Shown: positions 30,786 through 40,771, numbered from the stretch's first letter. The stretch: DNA of 64,000 nucleotides from Nocardia goodfellowii (GCF_017875645.1 NZ_JAGGMR010000001.1:868001-932000); one strand, 5' to 3'. A program made the numbers and translations. Notes: generated from the sequence alone by a model not told the origin.

Positions 30786-33359
30786 ATGAGCATCGAGCCC
30801 GAGAGAAATTCCGATCCCGACGACTCCGCTCAGTTCAGTGCGGTCCGAGTGGAGTTCGGCGCGGTCGAGGCCTTCTCCGCCGCATGGGAATCCGCCGCTC
30901 GCGCCGTCGCGGCCGGGCAGGGTACACCCGAGGTTCCGCAGATCGCCGAATATTTGCCGGACGCGCAGACGCTGCGTCGCGAAGCCCTCGTCGAGCTCAT
31001 TCGGGTCGACTTGCGACACCGCTGGCTGCACCGGTCGAGCGCACCGGATACCGTCCGCCGGCCTAAGCGACTCACCGAATACTGCGCGGAATTCCCGGAA
31101 CTCGATCCGCGCGGTCTGCCCGCCGGTTTGGTGTACGAGGAATTCGTGGTGCGGCGGCACAGCGGCGAGCGGGTGGATCCGCGCGATTGTCTGCGCGAAT
31201 ATCCTTACCAGGCTGTGGAGTTGCGCGAACTGCTCAATTCCGATGAGGTGGATCAGAGCACGCGGCGGGCCGCGCCGGAGGACATACCGGGCCCGGACAC
31301 ACCTGCCGCCGCACTGGACGGCACCGTTGCCGCGGCATTCGAGCAAACGCGTACCTCGGCCTATGACGGCACCCGGGCGCCGGCTCCGGACAGCACCATC
31401 GGGGACGACCCGGAACCCATCGACCCGCTCGACCGCATCGAAATCGGCCAGCAGATCGATGATTTCGATTTGCTGACGGGGCTGGGCAGCGGTGCCTTCG
31501 CGCGCGTGTTCCTGGCGCGGCAGCGCTCGATGCAACGGTTGGTCGCGGTGAAGATCTCCGCTGATCACGGCACCGAGCCGCAGACACTGGCGCAGCTCGA
31601 TCACGACTACATCGTGCGCGTATTCGACCAGCGGCTGCTGGACTCCGGTGGGCACCGGGACGGCAAGACCCGCCGGCTTCGCTTGCTGTACATGCAGTTT
31701 CTGCCCGGCGGCACGCTGCTGGGCGTACTGCGCTGGGTGCGGGCGACGCCGCCCGCCGAACGCAGCGGCCGGCTGCTGCTGGACGCGGTGGACGCGGCCA
31801 TGGAGGAGAAGGGCGAGATCCGCCCGACGGATTCGAGTGTGCGAGCCGAGATCGCCGCACTCTCCTGGCCGGAGACGGTCGCCTGGCTGGGGCGGCGGCT
31901 GGCCGAGGCGCTGCACTACGCCTCCGAGCACGGCGTGCTGCACCGCGACGTGAAACCGGCGAACGTCCTGCTCACCGCCGAGGCGGTGCCGAAACTGGCT
32001 GATTTCAATATCAGTTTCAGCCGCAATGTGGAGGGAACGAGTCCGGTCGCGTACTTCGGCGGTTCGCTGGCGTACATGTCGCCGGAGCAGCTCGAGGCCT
32101 GTCATCCCGAAAAGGGGCGCTCCGCAGCGGATCTGGACACCCGCGCCGATATCTACGCACTGGGCGTCGTGCTCTGGGAACTGCTGACAGGTGCGAAACC
32201 GTTCGACGACAACACCGCCGACGCCGACGGCTACGGTGACGACACGATGCTCGAGGCGATGCTGGAGCGCCGCTGCGCGGGTGTGGAATCAGCTGCGCTG
32301 CAGCGGGTTCCGCCCGACTGCCCGGCCGCGCTGTGCCGGGTGCTGCTGACCTGTCTGGCACCCGAGCGGGACAAGCGCTGGGCCGGCGGCGAGGTACTGG
32401 CCAAGCAGTTCGACCTGTGCCTGGACGCGCGCGCCCGGGAATTGGTCGATCCGAAAGCGGGGAGCTGGCGGCTGCGCTTGCGGCCGTGGATCATGCCGGT
32501 GCTGGTGGCCTCGATCGGGTTGCCGAATGTGCTCGCGTCGCTCTACAACATCCAGCACAACCAGACGCTGATCGTGGAACGAATGACCGAGGAGGCGCAG
32601 CGCACCTTCCTGATCGTCACCGGCGCGGTGAATTCGATCTTCTTTCCGCTCGGTTTTCTGCTGGTGGTCTACCTCTCGCGGTTCGTGCTGACGGTGCCGC
32701 GGGGATTACGGCACGGGAAGCACTACGATCCGGACACCCTGCGCCGGGCCAGAGCCGACGCGCTGCTGCTCGGGGAACGTGCTGTGGCGATACCGTTTTG
32801 CCTATGGGTGATCTCCGGGGTCACCTTCCCGGTCGCGCTGCAACTGGCGACCGGTGAGATCACCGGTCGCTCGGTCGTCCACTTCCTCGCGTCCATCGTG
32901 GTGTGCGGCGCCATCGCGGCGTCGTATCCGTTCTTCCTCGCCACCTTCTATATCGTGCGATGCGTGTACCCGGTGTTCCTGCGGCACGGTGAGATCAGCG
33001 CGGACGACGCGGTGTGGCTGCGCGGGCTGGACCGGCGCTGCAACGGATATCTGGCCATCGCCGCGTCGGTGCCGCTGCTCGCGGTGGCCGGGGTGACATT
33101 CCTGCCGCCCGCCGACATCCCGATGGTGATCGTCGCCGTCCGGGTGCTGTGCGCGGGCGGGATCATCGCGTTCATCGGTTCGTATCTGCTGTTCCGGGCC
33201 CTGGAGACCGATCTGCAAGCACTGGAACGAGTGGTCGCGCCGACTCTCACCGAGGACGCGGTCCCGGTGAAAACCGTTGTCCTGCCTCCACTCGGACCGA
33301 TCCCGACCGTACCGGCGGAGGCCGCGACCACGGTGGCCAAACCGCAGCGAGACAGGTGA
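30786..33359 (+). CDS. Membrane Ser/Thr protein kinase with N-terminal extension and DFN motif
   Basis: 857 residues. N-terminal module (about 60-150) with RREALVELIRVDLRHRW, RLTEYCAEFPEL and LVYEEFVVRRHSGE, then a linker. Kinase domain from ~226: glycine loop GLGSGAFARV, Lys256 in VAVKIS, HRDVKPAN (D388), and DFN (406-408) instead of DFG, then YMSPEQ and DIYALGVVLWELL. An insert of ~70 residues lies before the HRD loop. After the kinase come about six hydrophobic segments (570-800), an integral membrane domain rather than the single-pass PASTA layout of PknB. Catalytic residues are otherwise complete. Downstream cyclase gene starts 4 bases after the stop. Confidence 0.9.
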   Translation: MSIEPERNSDPDDSAQFSAVRVEFGAVEAFSAAWESAARAVAAGQGTPEVPQIAEYLPDAQTLRREALVELIRVDLRHRWLHRSSAPDTVRRPKRLTEYCAEFPELDPRGLPAGLVYEEFVVRRHSGERVDPRDCLREYPYQAVELRELLNSDEVDQSTRRAAPEDIPGPDTPAAALDGTVAAAFEQTRTSAYDGTRAPAPDSTIGDDPEPIDPLDRIEIGQQIDDFDLLTGLGSGAFARVFLARQRSMQRLVAVKISADHGTEPQTLAQLDHDYIVRVFDQRLLDSGGHRDGKTRRLRLLYMQFLPGGTLLGVLRWVRATPPAERSGRLLLDAVDAAMEEKGEIRPTDSSVRAEIAALSWPETVAWLGRRLAEALHYASEHGVLHRDVKPANVLLTAEAVPKLADFNISFSRNVEGTSPVAYFGGSLAYMSPEQLEACHPEKGRSAADLDTRADIYALGVVLWELLTGAKPFDDNTADADGYGDDTMLEAMLERRCAGVESAALQRVPPDCPAALCRVLLTCLAPERDKRWAGGEVLAKQFDLCLDARARELVDPKAGSWRLRLRPWIMPVLVASIGLPNVLASLYNIQHNQTLIVERMTEEAQRTFLIVTGAVNSIFFPLGFLLVVYLSRFVLTVPRGLRHGKHYDPDTLRRARADALLLGERAVAIPFCLWVISGVTFPVALQLATGEITGRSVVHFLASIVVCGAIAASYPFFLATFYIVRCVYPVFLRHGEISADDAVWLRGLDRRCNGYLAIAASVPLLAVAGVTFLPPADIPMVIVAVRVLCAGGIIAFIGSYLLFRALETDLQALERVVAPTLTEDAVPVKTVVLPPLGPIPTVPAEAATTVAKPQRDR

Positions 33360-33363
33360 ATCC

Positions 33364-34071
33364 GTGAACCCGCCGTTCGGCCGCCCGATCAGCCTGTCGC
33401 ATGTGCACGACCCGGCGACCACTCCCCTGTTTCCCGGCGATCCGGATTTCCGCGTCGATATCGCGGCCACCACCGCAAACGACGGCTACTACCTGCGCTA
33501 TATCCAGCAGGGCGAGCACACCGGAACCCACTGGGGCGCACCGATTCACTTCCACGCCGACGGATTGGCGGCGGATCAGCTCGACCTCGCCGATCTCCTG
33601 CTGCCCGCGGTGAAAATCGATGTGCGCGAACAATGCCGAGCGAATCGGGACTACGCGATCAGCGTCGCCGACTTGAAACAGTGGGAATCGCGGCACGGAC
33701 GGATACCGGGCGGGACGGCGATCATCGCCTGGACCGGATGGGACGCCTTCTGGGGCACACCGGAATTCATCGGTGAGGGTGAATCCGCTTACCACCAGCC
33801 CGGTTTCGCGGTGGAGACGGCGGAATGGCTGCTGCGCACCGGACGACTGGGCCGCCGGGGCGCGCTCGGCATCGACACCTTCGGTCCGGATGTCGGCACG
33901 GACGACACCTACACCGTGTCGAAACTGCTCTACCAAGATCACCGAATCAGCTTGGAATGCCTGGCCAACCTCGCCGACCTACCCGCCACGGGAGCATGGA
34001 TCCTGGTCGGCGGCGCGCTCTATCGCGGCGGATCCGGTTCTCCCGCCACCATATTCGCGTTTCTACCCTGA
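33364..34071 (+). CDS. Cyclase-family (kynurenine formamidase-like) hydrolase
   Basis: 235 residues. The cyclase motif HxGTHxDxPxHF reads HTGTHWGAPIHF at 52-63: H52, H56 and H62 are kept but the metal-binding Asp is Gly58. Later family features AIIAWTGWDAFWG and GIDTFGPDVG are intact. GTG start with AGGTGA upstream, four bases after the kinase gene, so co-transcribed. Activity is uncertain because of the Asp loss. Confidence 0.82.
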   Translation: MNPPFGRPISLSHVHDPATTPLFPGDPDFRVDIAATTANDGYYLRYIQQGEHTGTHWGAPIHFHADGLAADQLDLADLLLPAVKIDVREQCRANRDYAISVADLKQWESRHGRIPGGTAIIAWTGWDAFWGTPEFIGEGESAYHQPGFAVETAEWLLRTGRLGRRGALGIDTFGPDVGTDDTYTVSKLLYQDHRISLECLANLADLPATGAWILVGGALYRGGSGSPATIFAFLP

Positions 34072-34089
34072 CGGTCCGGCCGCCGTCAG
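34068..34089. terminator. Stem-loop between convergent genes
   Basis: CTGACGG-N8-CCGTCAG inverted repeat overlapping the stop codon of the cyclase gene and facing hpt. No T-run, so a weak candidate. Confidence 0.35.
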
Positions 34090-34099
34090 CCTCGAACGG

Positions 34100-34657
34100 C
34101 TATTCGCCGCCGTAGACGCGCGGGTGCAGGGTGCCGATGTAGGGCAGGTCGCGGTAGCGCTCGGCGTAATCGAGGCCGTAGCCGACGACGAATTCGTTGG
34201 GGATGTCGAAGCCGACATTGGCGACCTCGACCGGGGTCTTGAGGGCGTCGGGCTTGCGCAGCAGGGTGACGACCTCGAGCGAGGCGGGATTGCGGGTCTT
34301 CAGGTTGCGCATCAACCAGGACAGGGTGAGACCGGAGTCGATGATGTCCTCGACGATCAGGACGTTGCGGCCGGCGATGTCCTTGTCCAGGTCCTTCATG
34401 ATGCGGACCACGCCCGAGGAGGAGGTGGAGGAGCCGTAGGAGGACACCGCCATGAATTCCAGCTGCGTCGGGATGGACAGTGCCTTGGCCAGGTCGGTCA
34501 TGAAGAAGATCGCGCCCTTGAGCACGCCGACCAGCAGCAGGTCACCCTCGGCGGCGTCGGGCGGATAGCGTTTGGCGATGATTTCCGCCAGCTCCTGGGT
34601 CTTCTCGGCGATCTGCTCTTCGGTGATCAGCACCGATGCGATGTCATCCCCGTACAC
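34100..34657 (-). CDS. hpt: Hypoxanthine phosphoribosyltransferase
   Basis: 185 residues, GTG start. The PRPP-binding loop is [32 protein letters not shown] (flexible loop) and [13 protein letters not shown] are standard. Salvages hypoxanthine/guanine. Last gene of the dacB-metalloprotease-tilS-hpt series; normally close to ftsH in related genomes, but here separated from it by ~13 kb. Confidence 0.97.
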   Translation of the reverse strand: MYGDDIASVLITEEQIAEKTQELAEIIAKRYPPDAAEGDLLLVGVLKGAIFFMTDLAKALSIPTQLEFMAVSSYGSSTSSSGVVRIMKDLDKDIAGRNVLIVEDIIDSGLTLSWLMRNLKTRNPASLEVVTLLRKPDALKTPVEVANVGFDIPNEFVVGYGLDYAERYRDLPYIGTLHPRVYGGE

Positions 34658-34712
34658 GTAAGTGGTGTCCCTTCCGTGAATGTTCTCAGCCCAGCCACTG
34701 CGCAGACATCCG

Positions 34713-35696
34713 TTACCGCCTGTGCATGGTCAGCCTGCCATGTTCGCGCCCGGCAACCAACCTCGTGTCCGCGGTCCCACCGCCGACGGCCACCCCGCCC
34801 TGCCCGCGCCAGGCGGTGACCAGCGCGTCTACCGCGCGTAAATGCTTGCCGGTCAGTGCCTTCGCACCGCCCGCGAGGAGCCAGGCGCGGATCGCGCGGC
34901 GGCGCAGGGCGGCGGGAGCAGTGGCGAGAATCTCGATGGACAGGGTGTCCCCATCAGCGCCCGGCGCCTCGGCGCCGGACCTCCGCGCCGATGCCAGCAA
35001 TTCTTCGGCAAGCGCATCGAGCACCGCGCCGTCCTCGCGCAGCTGCTCGGCCGTGCGCGCCAGCGCCGGCGCCACACCGCCGCCGAGCACGTCTTCCAGC
35101 AGCGGCAGCACCTCGCCGCGCAGCCGCACCCTGGTGAAGTCCGGCGAGAAGTTGTGCGGGTCCTCGTACGGCGTCAGTCCGATGTCGGCGCAGCACTGCC
35201 GGGTCATCGCGCGCCGCACACCGAGCAGCGGGCGGCCCCACGGTTCGGCATAGGGAGCCATCCCCTGGATCGAACGCCCGCCCGAGCCGCGCGCCAACCC
35301 GAGCAAAACGGTTTCGGCCTGGTCGTCGAGGGTGTGGCCCAGTAGCACCGGTTGCCCAGCGCGGGCCGAGCCCAGCGCCGCATAGCGCGCGTGCCGGGCG
35401 GCGGCTTCCATCCCGCCCGCGGTCCCGACGTCGACCTCGAGCACGCGGGCGGACCGGCAGCCGAGACGCAACGCCGCCGCGGCGGCCGCGGCGGCGACCT
35501 TTTCCGAACCCGCCTGCAACCGGTGGTCGACGATCAACGCGTCGACCGATGCCGCCTCGAGCACAGCGGCAGCGGTCAACGCGAGCGAATCGGCGCCACC
35601 GGACAACGCCACCGCGACCGCACCCTCCGGCGCGTATTCGGCCGACCAGGCGCGGACCGCCTGCCGGATCTCCAGGACCGCGGCGGTCTCCGGCAA
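34713..35696 (-). CDS. tilS: tRNA(Ile)-lysidine synthetase
   Basis: 327 residues from TTG 35696; a GTG at 35735 that overlaps the metalloprotease is the alternative. PP-loop ATP motif [12 protein letters not shown] near the N-terminus, [13 protein letters not shown] and RPLLGVRR follow. Modifies C34 of tRNA-Ile(CAU) to lysidine. The frame stays open far upstream but that reading is antisense-like overlap of the metalloprotease gene and not real. Confidence 0.94.
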   Translation of the reverse strand: MPETAAVLEIRQAVRAWSAEYAPEGAVAVALSGGADSLALTAAAVLEAASVDALIVDHRLQAGSEKVAAAAAAAALRLGCRSARVLEVDVGTAGGMEAAARHARYAALGSARAGQPVLLGHTLDDQAETVLLGLARGSGGRSIQGMAPYAEPWGRPLLGVRRAMTRQCCADIGLTPYEDPHNFSPDFTRVRLRGEVLPLLEDVLGGGVAPALARTAEQLREDGAVLDALAEELLASARRSGAEAPGADGDTLSIEILATAPAALRRRAIRAWLLAGGAKALTGKHLRAVDALVTAWRGQGGVAVGGGTADTRLVAGREHGRLTMHRR

Positions 35697-35710
35697 TCTC
35701 CGGGTGCCCG

Positions 35711-36832
35711 TCAGGCGAGAACCCGGGCGACCCACAGGTCCGGATCCTCGATTTCGGCTGTGCGGGGCAGGGTTTCGGCTTCGCTCCAGATGATGTTGAA
35801 CTGTTCCATGCCGACCCGGCCGACGACGTGATCGACGAAGGCCTTGCCGCGCACATACTGCGCGACCTTGGCGTCCACACCGAGCAGTGCGCGCAGCAGC
35901 CGCTGGATCGGATTGGCGGGGCGGGTGCGGCGCTTGTCGAAGGCCGCCCGGATCTGACCGACGGTCGGAACGACTTCGGGGCCAACGGCATCCATCACGT
36001 GATCGGCGTGGCCCTCCAGCAGCGTGCCCAGCATGAGCAGCCGGTCCAGCGCCTCCCGCTGCGCGGGCCCCTGCGTGGCGCGCAGCAGCCCGACCACGCC
36101 GCGCGTCGCCGGATCGTCGGTGCCGGTGCGGCGACGCTCGCGCAGTTCCTCCACCAGGCGCGACAGCATCTCCGTCATCGGTTCGTCGCCGACCTGGCCG
36201 AGCACCTCGACGTTGTTGCGCATGTAGTCGGCCAGCCACGGCGCCGAGGAGAACTGCACCCGGTGCGTCACCTCGTGCAGGCACACCCAAAGCCGGAAGT
36301 CGCTGGGCGAAACCCCGAGCGCGCGTTCCACTCCCATGATGTTGGGCGCGACGAGCAGCAACGTGCCGTCGGGCCCGGTGAACGGATCGTATTGTCCGAG
36401 AATCGCTGTCGACAAGAACGCCAGCATGGCCCCGGCCTGCACGCCCGCCGGCTTGCCGGTGAGCAGACCGCGGTCCTTGCCGTCGCCGTCGGGACCGGTC
36501 AGAGCGGCCATCGAATCGGCGGCGGCGGAAATCCAGCCCGGCCGGTCGACGATGCGCGCCGCGGGCACCGGGCGATCGTCGAGCAGGCGGCTCACTTCCC
36601 GCACCGGGCCTTCGGCGCGCACGGACGCCGCGGCGAGTTCGCTGACCACCTGTTCGGCCGAGGAACGCGACGCGCGCGGACCCGCGGGCACCAGCAGCCC
36701 GCCGGTCCGGGCTGCCAGCTTCCAATCGATGGCGCCGGACAGCGACGAACGCCGTCTCTTGTCCAACGAGGAATCCGGACCGGCGGACCCGATCGTCTGG
36801 TCAGCGCTTTCGGCTGAACTTGTCTCGAACAT
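35711..36832 (-). CDS. Zinc-dependent metalloprotease, DUF2342 family
   Basis: 373 residues from ATG 36832. The zinc motif is HEVTHRVQF (HExxH) in LWVCLHEVTHRVQFSS, followed by the family's conserved LSRLVEELRERR helix and EGHADHVMDAVG, whose Glu is a likely third ligand. Always next to tilS and dacB in mycolata (in M. tuberculosis the same slot). Once annotated as F420-biosynthesis associated; real role unknown. Confidence 0.9.
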   Translation of the reverse strand: MFETSSAESADQTIGSAGPDSSLDKRRRSSLSGAIDWKLAARTGGLLVPAGPRASRSSAEQVVSELAAASVRAEGPVREVSRLLDDRPVPAARIVDRPGWISAAADSMAALTGPDGDGKDRGLLTGKPAGVQAGAMLAFLSTAILGQYDPFTGPDGTLLLVAPNIMGVERALGVSPSDFRLWVCLHEVTHRVQFSSAPWLADYMRNNVEVLGQVGDEPMTEMLSRLVEELRERRRTGTDDPATRGVVGLLRATQGPAQREALDRLLMLGTLLEGHADHVMDAVGPEVVPTVGQIRAAFDKRRTRPANPIQRLLRALLGVDAKVAQYVRGKAFVDHVVGRVGMEQFNIIWSEAETLPRTAEIEDPDLWVARVLA

Positions 36833-36845
36833 GGTCAACCACCCG

Positions 36846-38306
36846 TCACGAGCATCCACAGTTACGCAACGTGCCGGCGATAGCGTCCAAGGCGGGCCTG
36901 CTCACCTCGGGGGGCCGATCATTCGACATCAGTGCGAAGGTCAGCACTCGGCCGTCTCGGTCGAGCACATACCCGACCAACGTGCTGGACACCGACAGAG
37001 TTCCGGTCTTGGCCCGCACCCAACCCGCGGCGTGGTGATTCTGCGCGACATAGCGCGGCGCCAGCGAGCCGGTGGCGCCGGCGATCGGCAGGTCATCCAG
37101 CATGGGCGCCAAAGTCGCGGCGAGCTGGCTGTTTTCGGGCACGGCCTTGGTGCCGGTCGGCTGCACCAGCTGGTTTCCGGTGGGGCGTGCGGCGGTGGAG
37201 AGGACCTTGTCGAGCACGCGCGGGGACACCCGGTCATCGGTGGAAAGCCCACTCGCGTCGTGCATGACCATTCCGTTCAGCTCGAAGCCCGCCTTGGTCA
37301 GGGTGGCGGCCACCGCGGCCACCGCGCCCGCGAACGAGGGTTCGCGGCCGGTGGCTTTGGCGATTTCCCGGGCGACGGTTTCGGCGAGCACATTGTCGGA
37401 ATGCACCATCAGCTGATGCAGCCGCTCCTTGAGCGGTGCGGACTTCACCGTCGCGACCTCGGGCGCACCCGGGGCGGCAGTGCCGATCCGGACCTTCGCC
37501 GGATCCAGCCCGAGCGCGACGGCCAGCGCCTGACCGGCGGCCAGCGCGGGAGTCGGGGTGCGCGGGGAGTATTCGACCAGCGGATCCAACCGGCCGCCGT
37601 CGATCATCACCGATTCGATCGGCGCGATGGAGCCGCCCGGGATATCGCTGCCCTCCCAGCCCTGGGCCATGGTCGGGCCCGCGTAGGCGGAGGTGTCGAC
37701 GACGATGGTGTCGGCCTTGCGACCGGACTTGCGGATCTGCTCGACCAGGTCGGACAGGCGCGGAGCGTCCGGGTAATAGCCCTTGCCGTCGGGCTGCGCG
37801 GTCAGCGTCGGATCACCGCCGCCGACCAGCACGAGTTCGTTCGGCGCCGCACCGGTGACCACCTTGGTGAGCACCCGGGAATCGGCGGGCAGGGCCAGTA
37901 GCGCGGCCGCGGACAGCAGGATCTTCGCCGTGGAAGACGGAATCATCGACCGGTCCGCGTCCTGGCTCCACAGTGTGGTGCCGCTGTCCGCGTCGGTCAC
38001 CACCCCGGAGAACGCGCCCAGATCCGGATTCGAGACGACCTGCGCGAGTGCCGCCGACAGCCCGGCCGGTGTCGGCGCGGGCGCGTTCGGCGGCGCGGGA
38101 ACCACCTGGGGGGCCGGTTTCACCGGCGCCGGCGGTTCGGCGATGGTCAGCCCGCCGTGCCGGAACTCCGGCGTCCACGGCCGCAGCACCACCAATCCCG
38201 AGACGCCCGCCGCGAGTAGCACGGTCAGCACGAGCACGATCGGGATCCACGTTTTGCGCCGTCGAGCGGGCACGACGCCACCATTGCTGTTGTTGCCACC
38301 TACCAC
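36846..38306 (-). CDS. dacB: D-alanyl-D-alanine carboxypeptidase/endopeptidase (PBP4 type)
   Basis: 486 residues from GTG 38306, which has AGGGAG ten bases upstream; GTG 38339 is the longer option. One N-terminal transmembrane anchor ([20 protein letters not shown]) after a basic cytoplasmic stretch, a Pro-rich linker, then the peptidase S13 domain with SSTAK (nucleophile Ser), SDN and KTG (VRAKTGTLS). Trims peptidoglycan stem peptides outside the membrane. First gene of the operon reading through metalloprotease, tilS and hpt. Confidence 0.94.
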   Translation of the reverse strand: MVGGNNSNGGVVPARRRKTWIPIVLVLTVLLAAGVSGLVVLRPWTPEFRHGGLTIAEPPAPVKPAPQVVPAPPNAPAPTPAGLSAALAQVVSNPDLGAFSGVVTDADSGTTLWSQDADRSMIPSSTAKILLSAAALLALPADSRVLTKVVTGAAPNELVLVGGGDPTLTAQPDGKGYYPDAPRLSDLVEQIRKSGRKADTIVVDTSAYAGPTMAQGWEGSDIPGGSIAPIESVMIDGGRLDPLVEYSPRTPTPALAAGQALAVALGLDPAKVRIGTAAPGAPEVATVKSAPLKERLHQLMVHSDNVLAETVAREIAKATGREPSFAGAVAAVAATLTKAGFELNGMVMHDASGLSTDDRVSPRVLDKVLSTAARPTGNQLVQPTGTKAVPENSQLAATLAPMLDDLPIAGATGSLAPRYVAQNHHAAGWVRAKTGTLSVSSTLVGYVLDRDGRVLTFALMSNDRPPEVSRPALDAIAGTLRNCGCS

Positions 38307-38361
38307 GTGCCGCCGTCTCCCTGGCTTCGCCGAGCGCACTCCCGTGCACCTGTCCTGCTCA

Positions 38362-38461
38362 TCTGGTCACTCCGCAGGCTCCGCTCCTGCATTCACTCTG
38401 GTCACTCCCGCAGGCTCCGCTCCTGCATTCACTCTGGTCGCTCCGCAGGCTCCGCTCCTGC
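38362..38461. repeat. Tandem repeat, 35-36 bp unit, ~2.8 copies
   Basis: Units start at 38362, 38397 and 38433. Each holds TCTGGTCACTCC followed by GCAGGCTCCGCTCCTGC, and the inner part can form a small hairpin (GCAGG/CCTGC). The second unit has one extra C. The array lies in the shared 5' region of the divergent dacB and ppa genes. Confidence 0.9.
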
Positions 38462-38566
38462 GGCCCCACCGCCCACACTATCCTCGTACCGCTAGCGTTC
38501 CCCCGTACAACCTGGCGAGTCGGCAGTCGTGCCTGCTCTAGACATATCAGCGCAGAAGGAGATGGC

Positions 38567-39058
38567 GTGGAGTTCGACGTCACCATCGAGATCCCCAAGG
38601 GTTCCCGCAACAAGTACGAGGTCGACCACGAGACCGGGCGCGTCCGTCTCGACCGCTACCTCTACACCTCGATGGTCTACCCGGCCGACTACGGCTTCAT
38701 CGAGAACACCCTCGGTGAGGACGGCGATCCGCTGGACGCGCTGATCCTGATGCCCGCCTCGGTGTACCCGGGCGTGATCGTCGAGGCCCGCCCCGTCGCC
38801 ATGTACAAGATGGAAGACGAGGCCGGCGGCGACGCCAAGGTGCTGTGCGTGCCCGCGGGGGACCACCGCTGGGACCACATCCAGGATCTGGCCGATGTGC
38901 CCGCGAACGACCTGGCCGACATCAAGCACTTCTTCGAGCGCTACAAGGACTTGGAGCCGGGCAAGTACGTCAAGGGCTCGGAGTGGGTCGGTCGCGCCGA
39001 GGCGGAGGCCGAGGTCGAGGCTTCGTTCAAGCGTCTGCAGGAGAACGGCGGCCACTGA
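38567..39058 (+). CDS. ppa: Inorganic pyrophosphatase (family I)
   Basis: 163 residues, GTG start with AAGGAGA upstream. Family I motifs: [21 protein letters not shown] and the Asp signature [10 protein letters not shown]. Hydrolyses PPi to drive biosynthesis. Divergent from dacB across the tandem repeat region, an order shared with mycobacteria. Confidence 0.97.
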   Translation: MEFDVTIEIPKGSRNKYEVDHETGRVRLDRYLYTSMVYPADYGFIENTLGEDGDPLDALILMPASVYPGVIVEARPVAMYKMEDEAGGDAKVLCVPAGDHRWDHIQDLADVPANDLADIKHFFERYKDLEPGKYVKGSEWVGRAEAEAEVEASFKRLQENGGH

Positions 39059-39071
39059 GCCCCCGGCGAAG

Positions 39072-39102
39072 AGCGGGAGGTCCGTACGGACCTCCCGCTT
39101 TT
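39072..39102 (+). terminator. Rho-independent terminator after ppa
   Basis: A 28-base perfect palindrome (stem AGCGGGAGGTCC, loop GTAC) followed directly by TTTTC, 13 bases after the ppa stop. Confidence 0.92.
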
Positions 39103-39106
39103 CTGT

Positions 39107-39128
39107 GCGGTAGTGCTGGCACTACCGC
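39107..39128. repeat. Inverted repeat, GCGGTAGTG stem
   Basis: GCGGTAGTG-CTGG-CACTACCGC, a perfect 9-bp inverted repeat five bases after the ppa terminator and ~125 bases before the TAP-like hydrolase gene. Could be a second terminator stem or an operator. Confidence 0.7.
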
Positions 39129-39251
39129 GGTCACTCCCCCAGTCGCGAACCCGGATTCGGGCGCGTACGCCATGGGCGGGACAGCTTGGAATTCCTAGGC
39201 TCGACGTGGACCGGGACGATGTTCCGCCCGGCCCGAACGGGAGAGGAAGCC

Positions 39252-40763
39252 ATGACCGTCGATCGGCGGAGGAAACGCAAGCAGAGGGTGATCGCGGTGC
39301 TGGCCGCGGTCACCGGTGTATTGGCCGGGGCCGGAACGGTTGTCGCCGCACCGGCGGATCCGCTCGCGCGCTTCGCACAGCAAGAGCTGACCTGGAAGTC
39401 GTGCGACGATCCCCGCTTGGACCCGGCCGGCGCACAGTGCGCCGATGTCACCGTGCCGCTGAATTACGCTGAGCCGCAGGGCCGCACCATCACCGTGGCC
39501 ATCTCCCGCATCCCCGCCGCCGATCCGGCCCAGCGCCGCGGCATCATGATGTCCAACTCCGGCGGACCAGGCGGCCCGGGCCTCGACTTCATGGTCGACG
39601 TGGGCGCGGCGCTCACACCGCAGGGCCGGGCCGCCTATGACCTGATCGGCATGGACCCGCGCGGTGTCGGCCGGTCGACGCCGATCGACTGCGGCTGGCC
39701 GCGCGGCTTCGGCCTGCACTCGGCCGGAACCGACGCGACCTCGTTCGCGGAATCGGTCGCCATGCAGTCCGAGCTGGCCGGGCGTTGCGCCGCCGCCTAC
39801 GGAGATACGTTGCGGCACTTCAGCACTCGCAACACGGCCCGGGACATGGACGTCATCCGCGGTCTGCTCGGCGCGGACCGGATCAGCTACTACGGCACCT
39901 CCTACGGCACCTACCTGGGCTCGGTCTTCCTGCAGATGTTCCCCGAGCGCAGCGATCGTTTCGTGCTGGACAGCTCGGTGGATCCGGACCGCTACGGCGC
40001 GGGCATGCTGCGGGACATGGGTCCGGCCAACGAGGCGGCACTGGATCTCTGGGCCGATTGGGCGGCCGCCCACGACAGCGAATTCCGTTTTGGCGCAACG
40101 CGTGCGCAGGTGCGGGCCACCCTCGTCGCCCTGATCGAGCGCGCGGGCCGGGAGCCGATCCCGGTGGGCAAGTACCTCGTCGACGACCACTGGTTGCCGC
40201 TGGTGCCCTACGTCGGACTCGACGACCCCCGCAAATACCCGCTGATCAGCGCCCAACTCCGGCAGATCGCCGACGCCGCCGACGGCAATCCGGTGCAGCC
40301 GGGTCCGGAACTGGACTCGATGCTCGCCTTCGCGACCGCCGCGCTGCCCGAGGACGGCTCGGCGCAGATGGCGATCATGTGCGGTGATGTGGGCGTACCC
40401 CGGGATCCGTCCTGGTACTGGGGCAATATCGAGGCGGCGCGGGCGAGCCAGCCGGTATTCGGGGCGTTCTCCAACAACATCACGCCGTGCGCCTTCTGGA
40501 CTCCGCCGGCCGAGACGCCCACGGTGGTCGACAATTCGTCGCCGGCACTGATCGTGCAATCCACCGGCGATACCCGCACCACCTACGGGGCCGCGCAGGC
40601 GATGCGGCGGGCGCTCGACGGTTCGCGGATGGTGACTTTGCAGGACGTCCCGATCCACGCCATCTTCGGCAACTACCCGAACACCTGCGTCTACGGGGCG
40701 ATCAACACCTATTTCGATACGGGCACGCTGCCGGAGCAGGACTACTCCTGCCGGGCGGACTGA
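39252..40763 (+). CDS. Secreted alpha/beta hydrolase, TAP-like (tripeptidyl aminopeptidase type)
   Basis: 503 residues. Signal peptide: basic MTVDRRRKRKQR then a hydrophobic core ending in VVAAPA, so exported. The oxyanion region is NSGGPGGPGL, the nucleophile Ser is in GTSYGTYLG, and the C-terminal TAP domain carries PALIVQSTGDTRTTY (Asp) and a final His in VPIHAIFG. Resembles mycobacterial Hip1-like serine hydrolases. ATG with GAGAGGAAG upstream. Confidence 0.9.
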   Translation: MTVDRRRKRKQRVIAVLAAVTGVLAGAGTVVAAPADPLARFAQQELTWKSCDDPRLDPAGAQCADVTVPLNYAEPQGRTITVAISRIPAADPAQRRGIMMSNSGGPGGPGLDFMVDVGAALTPQGRAAYDLIGMDPRGVGRSTPIDCGWPRGFGLHSAGTDATSFAESVAMQSELAGRCAAAYGDTLRHFSTRNTARDMDVIRGLLGADRISYYGTSYGTYLGSVFLQMFPERSDRFVLDSSVDPDRYGAGMLRDMGPANEAALDLWADWAAAHDSEFRFGATRAQVRATLVALIERAGREPIPVGKYLVDDHWLPLVPYVGLDDPRKYPLISAQLRQIADAADGNPVQPGPELDSMLAFATAALPEDGSAQMAIMCGDVGVPRDPSWYWGNIEAARASQPVFGAFSNNITPCAFWTPPAETPTVVDNSSPALIVQSTGDTRTTYGAAQAMRRALDGSRMVTLQDVPIHAIFGNYPNTCVYGAINTYFDTGTLPEQDYSCRAD

Positions 40764-40771
40764 TACCGCTG

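Noticed and set aside
34713..36725. A 670-codon reading that would fuse tilS to upstream sequence
   Set aside because: The N-terminal half is a shadow of the metalloprotease gene; TilS conservation begins near EIRQAVRAW.
38362..38461. CRISPR array
   Set aside because: Under three copies, contiguous, and no spacers.
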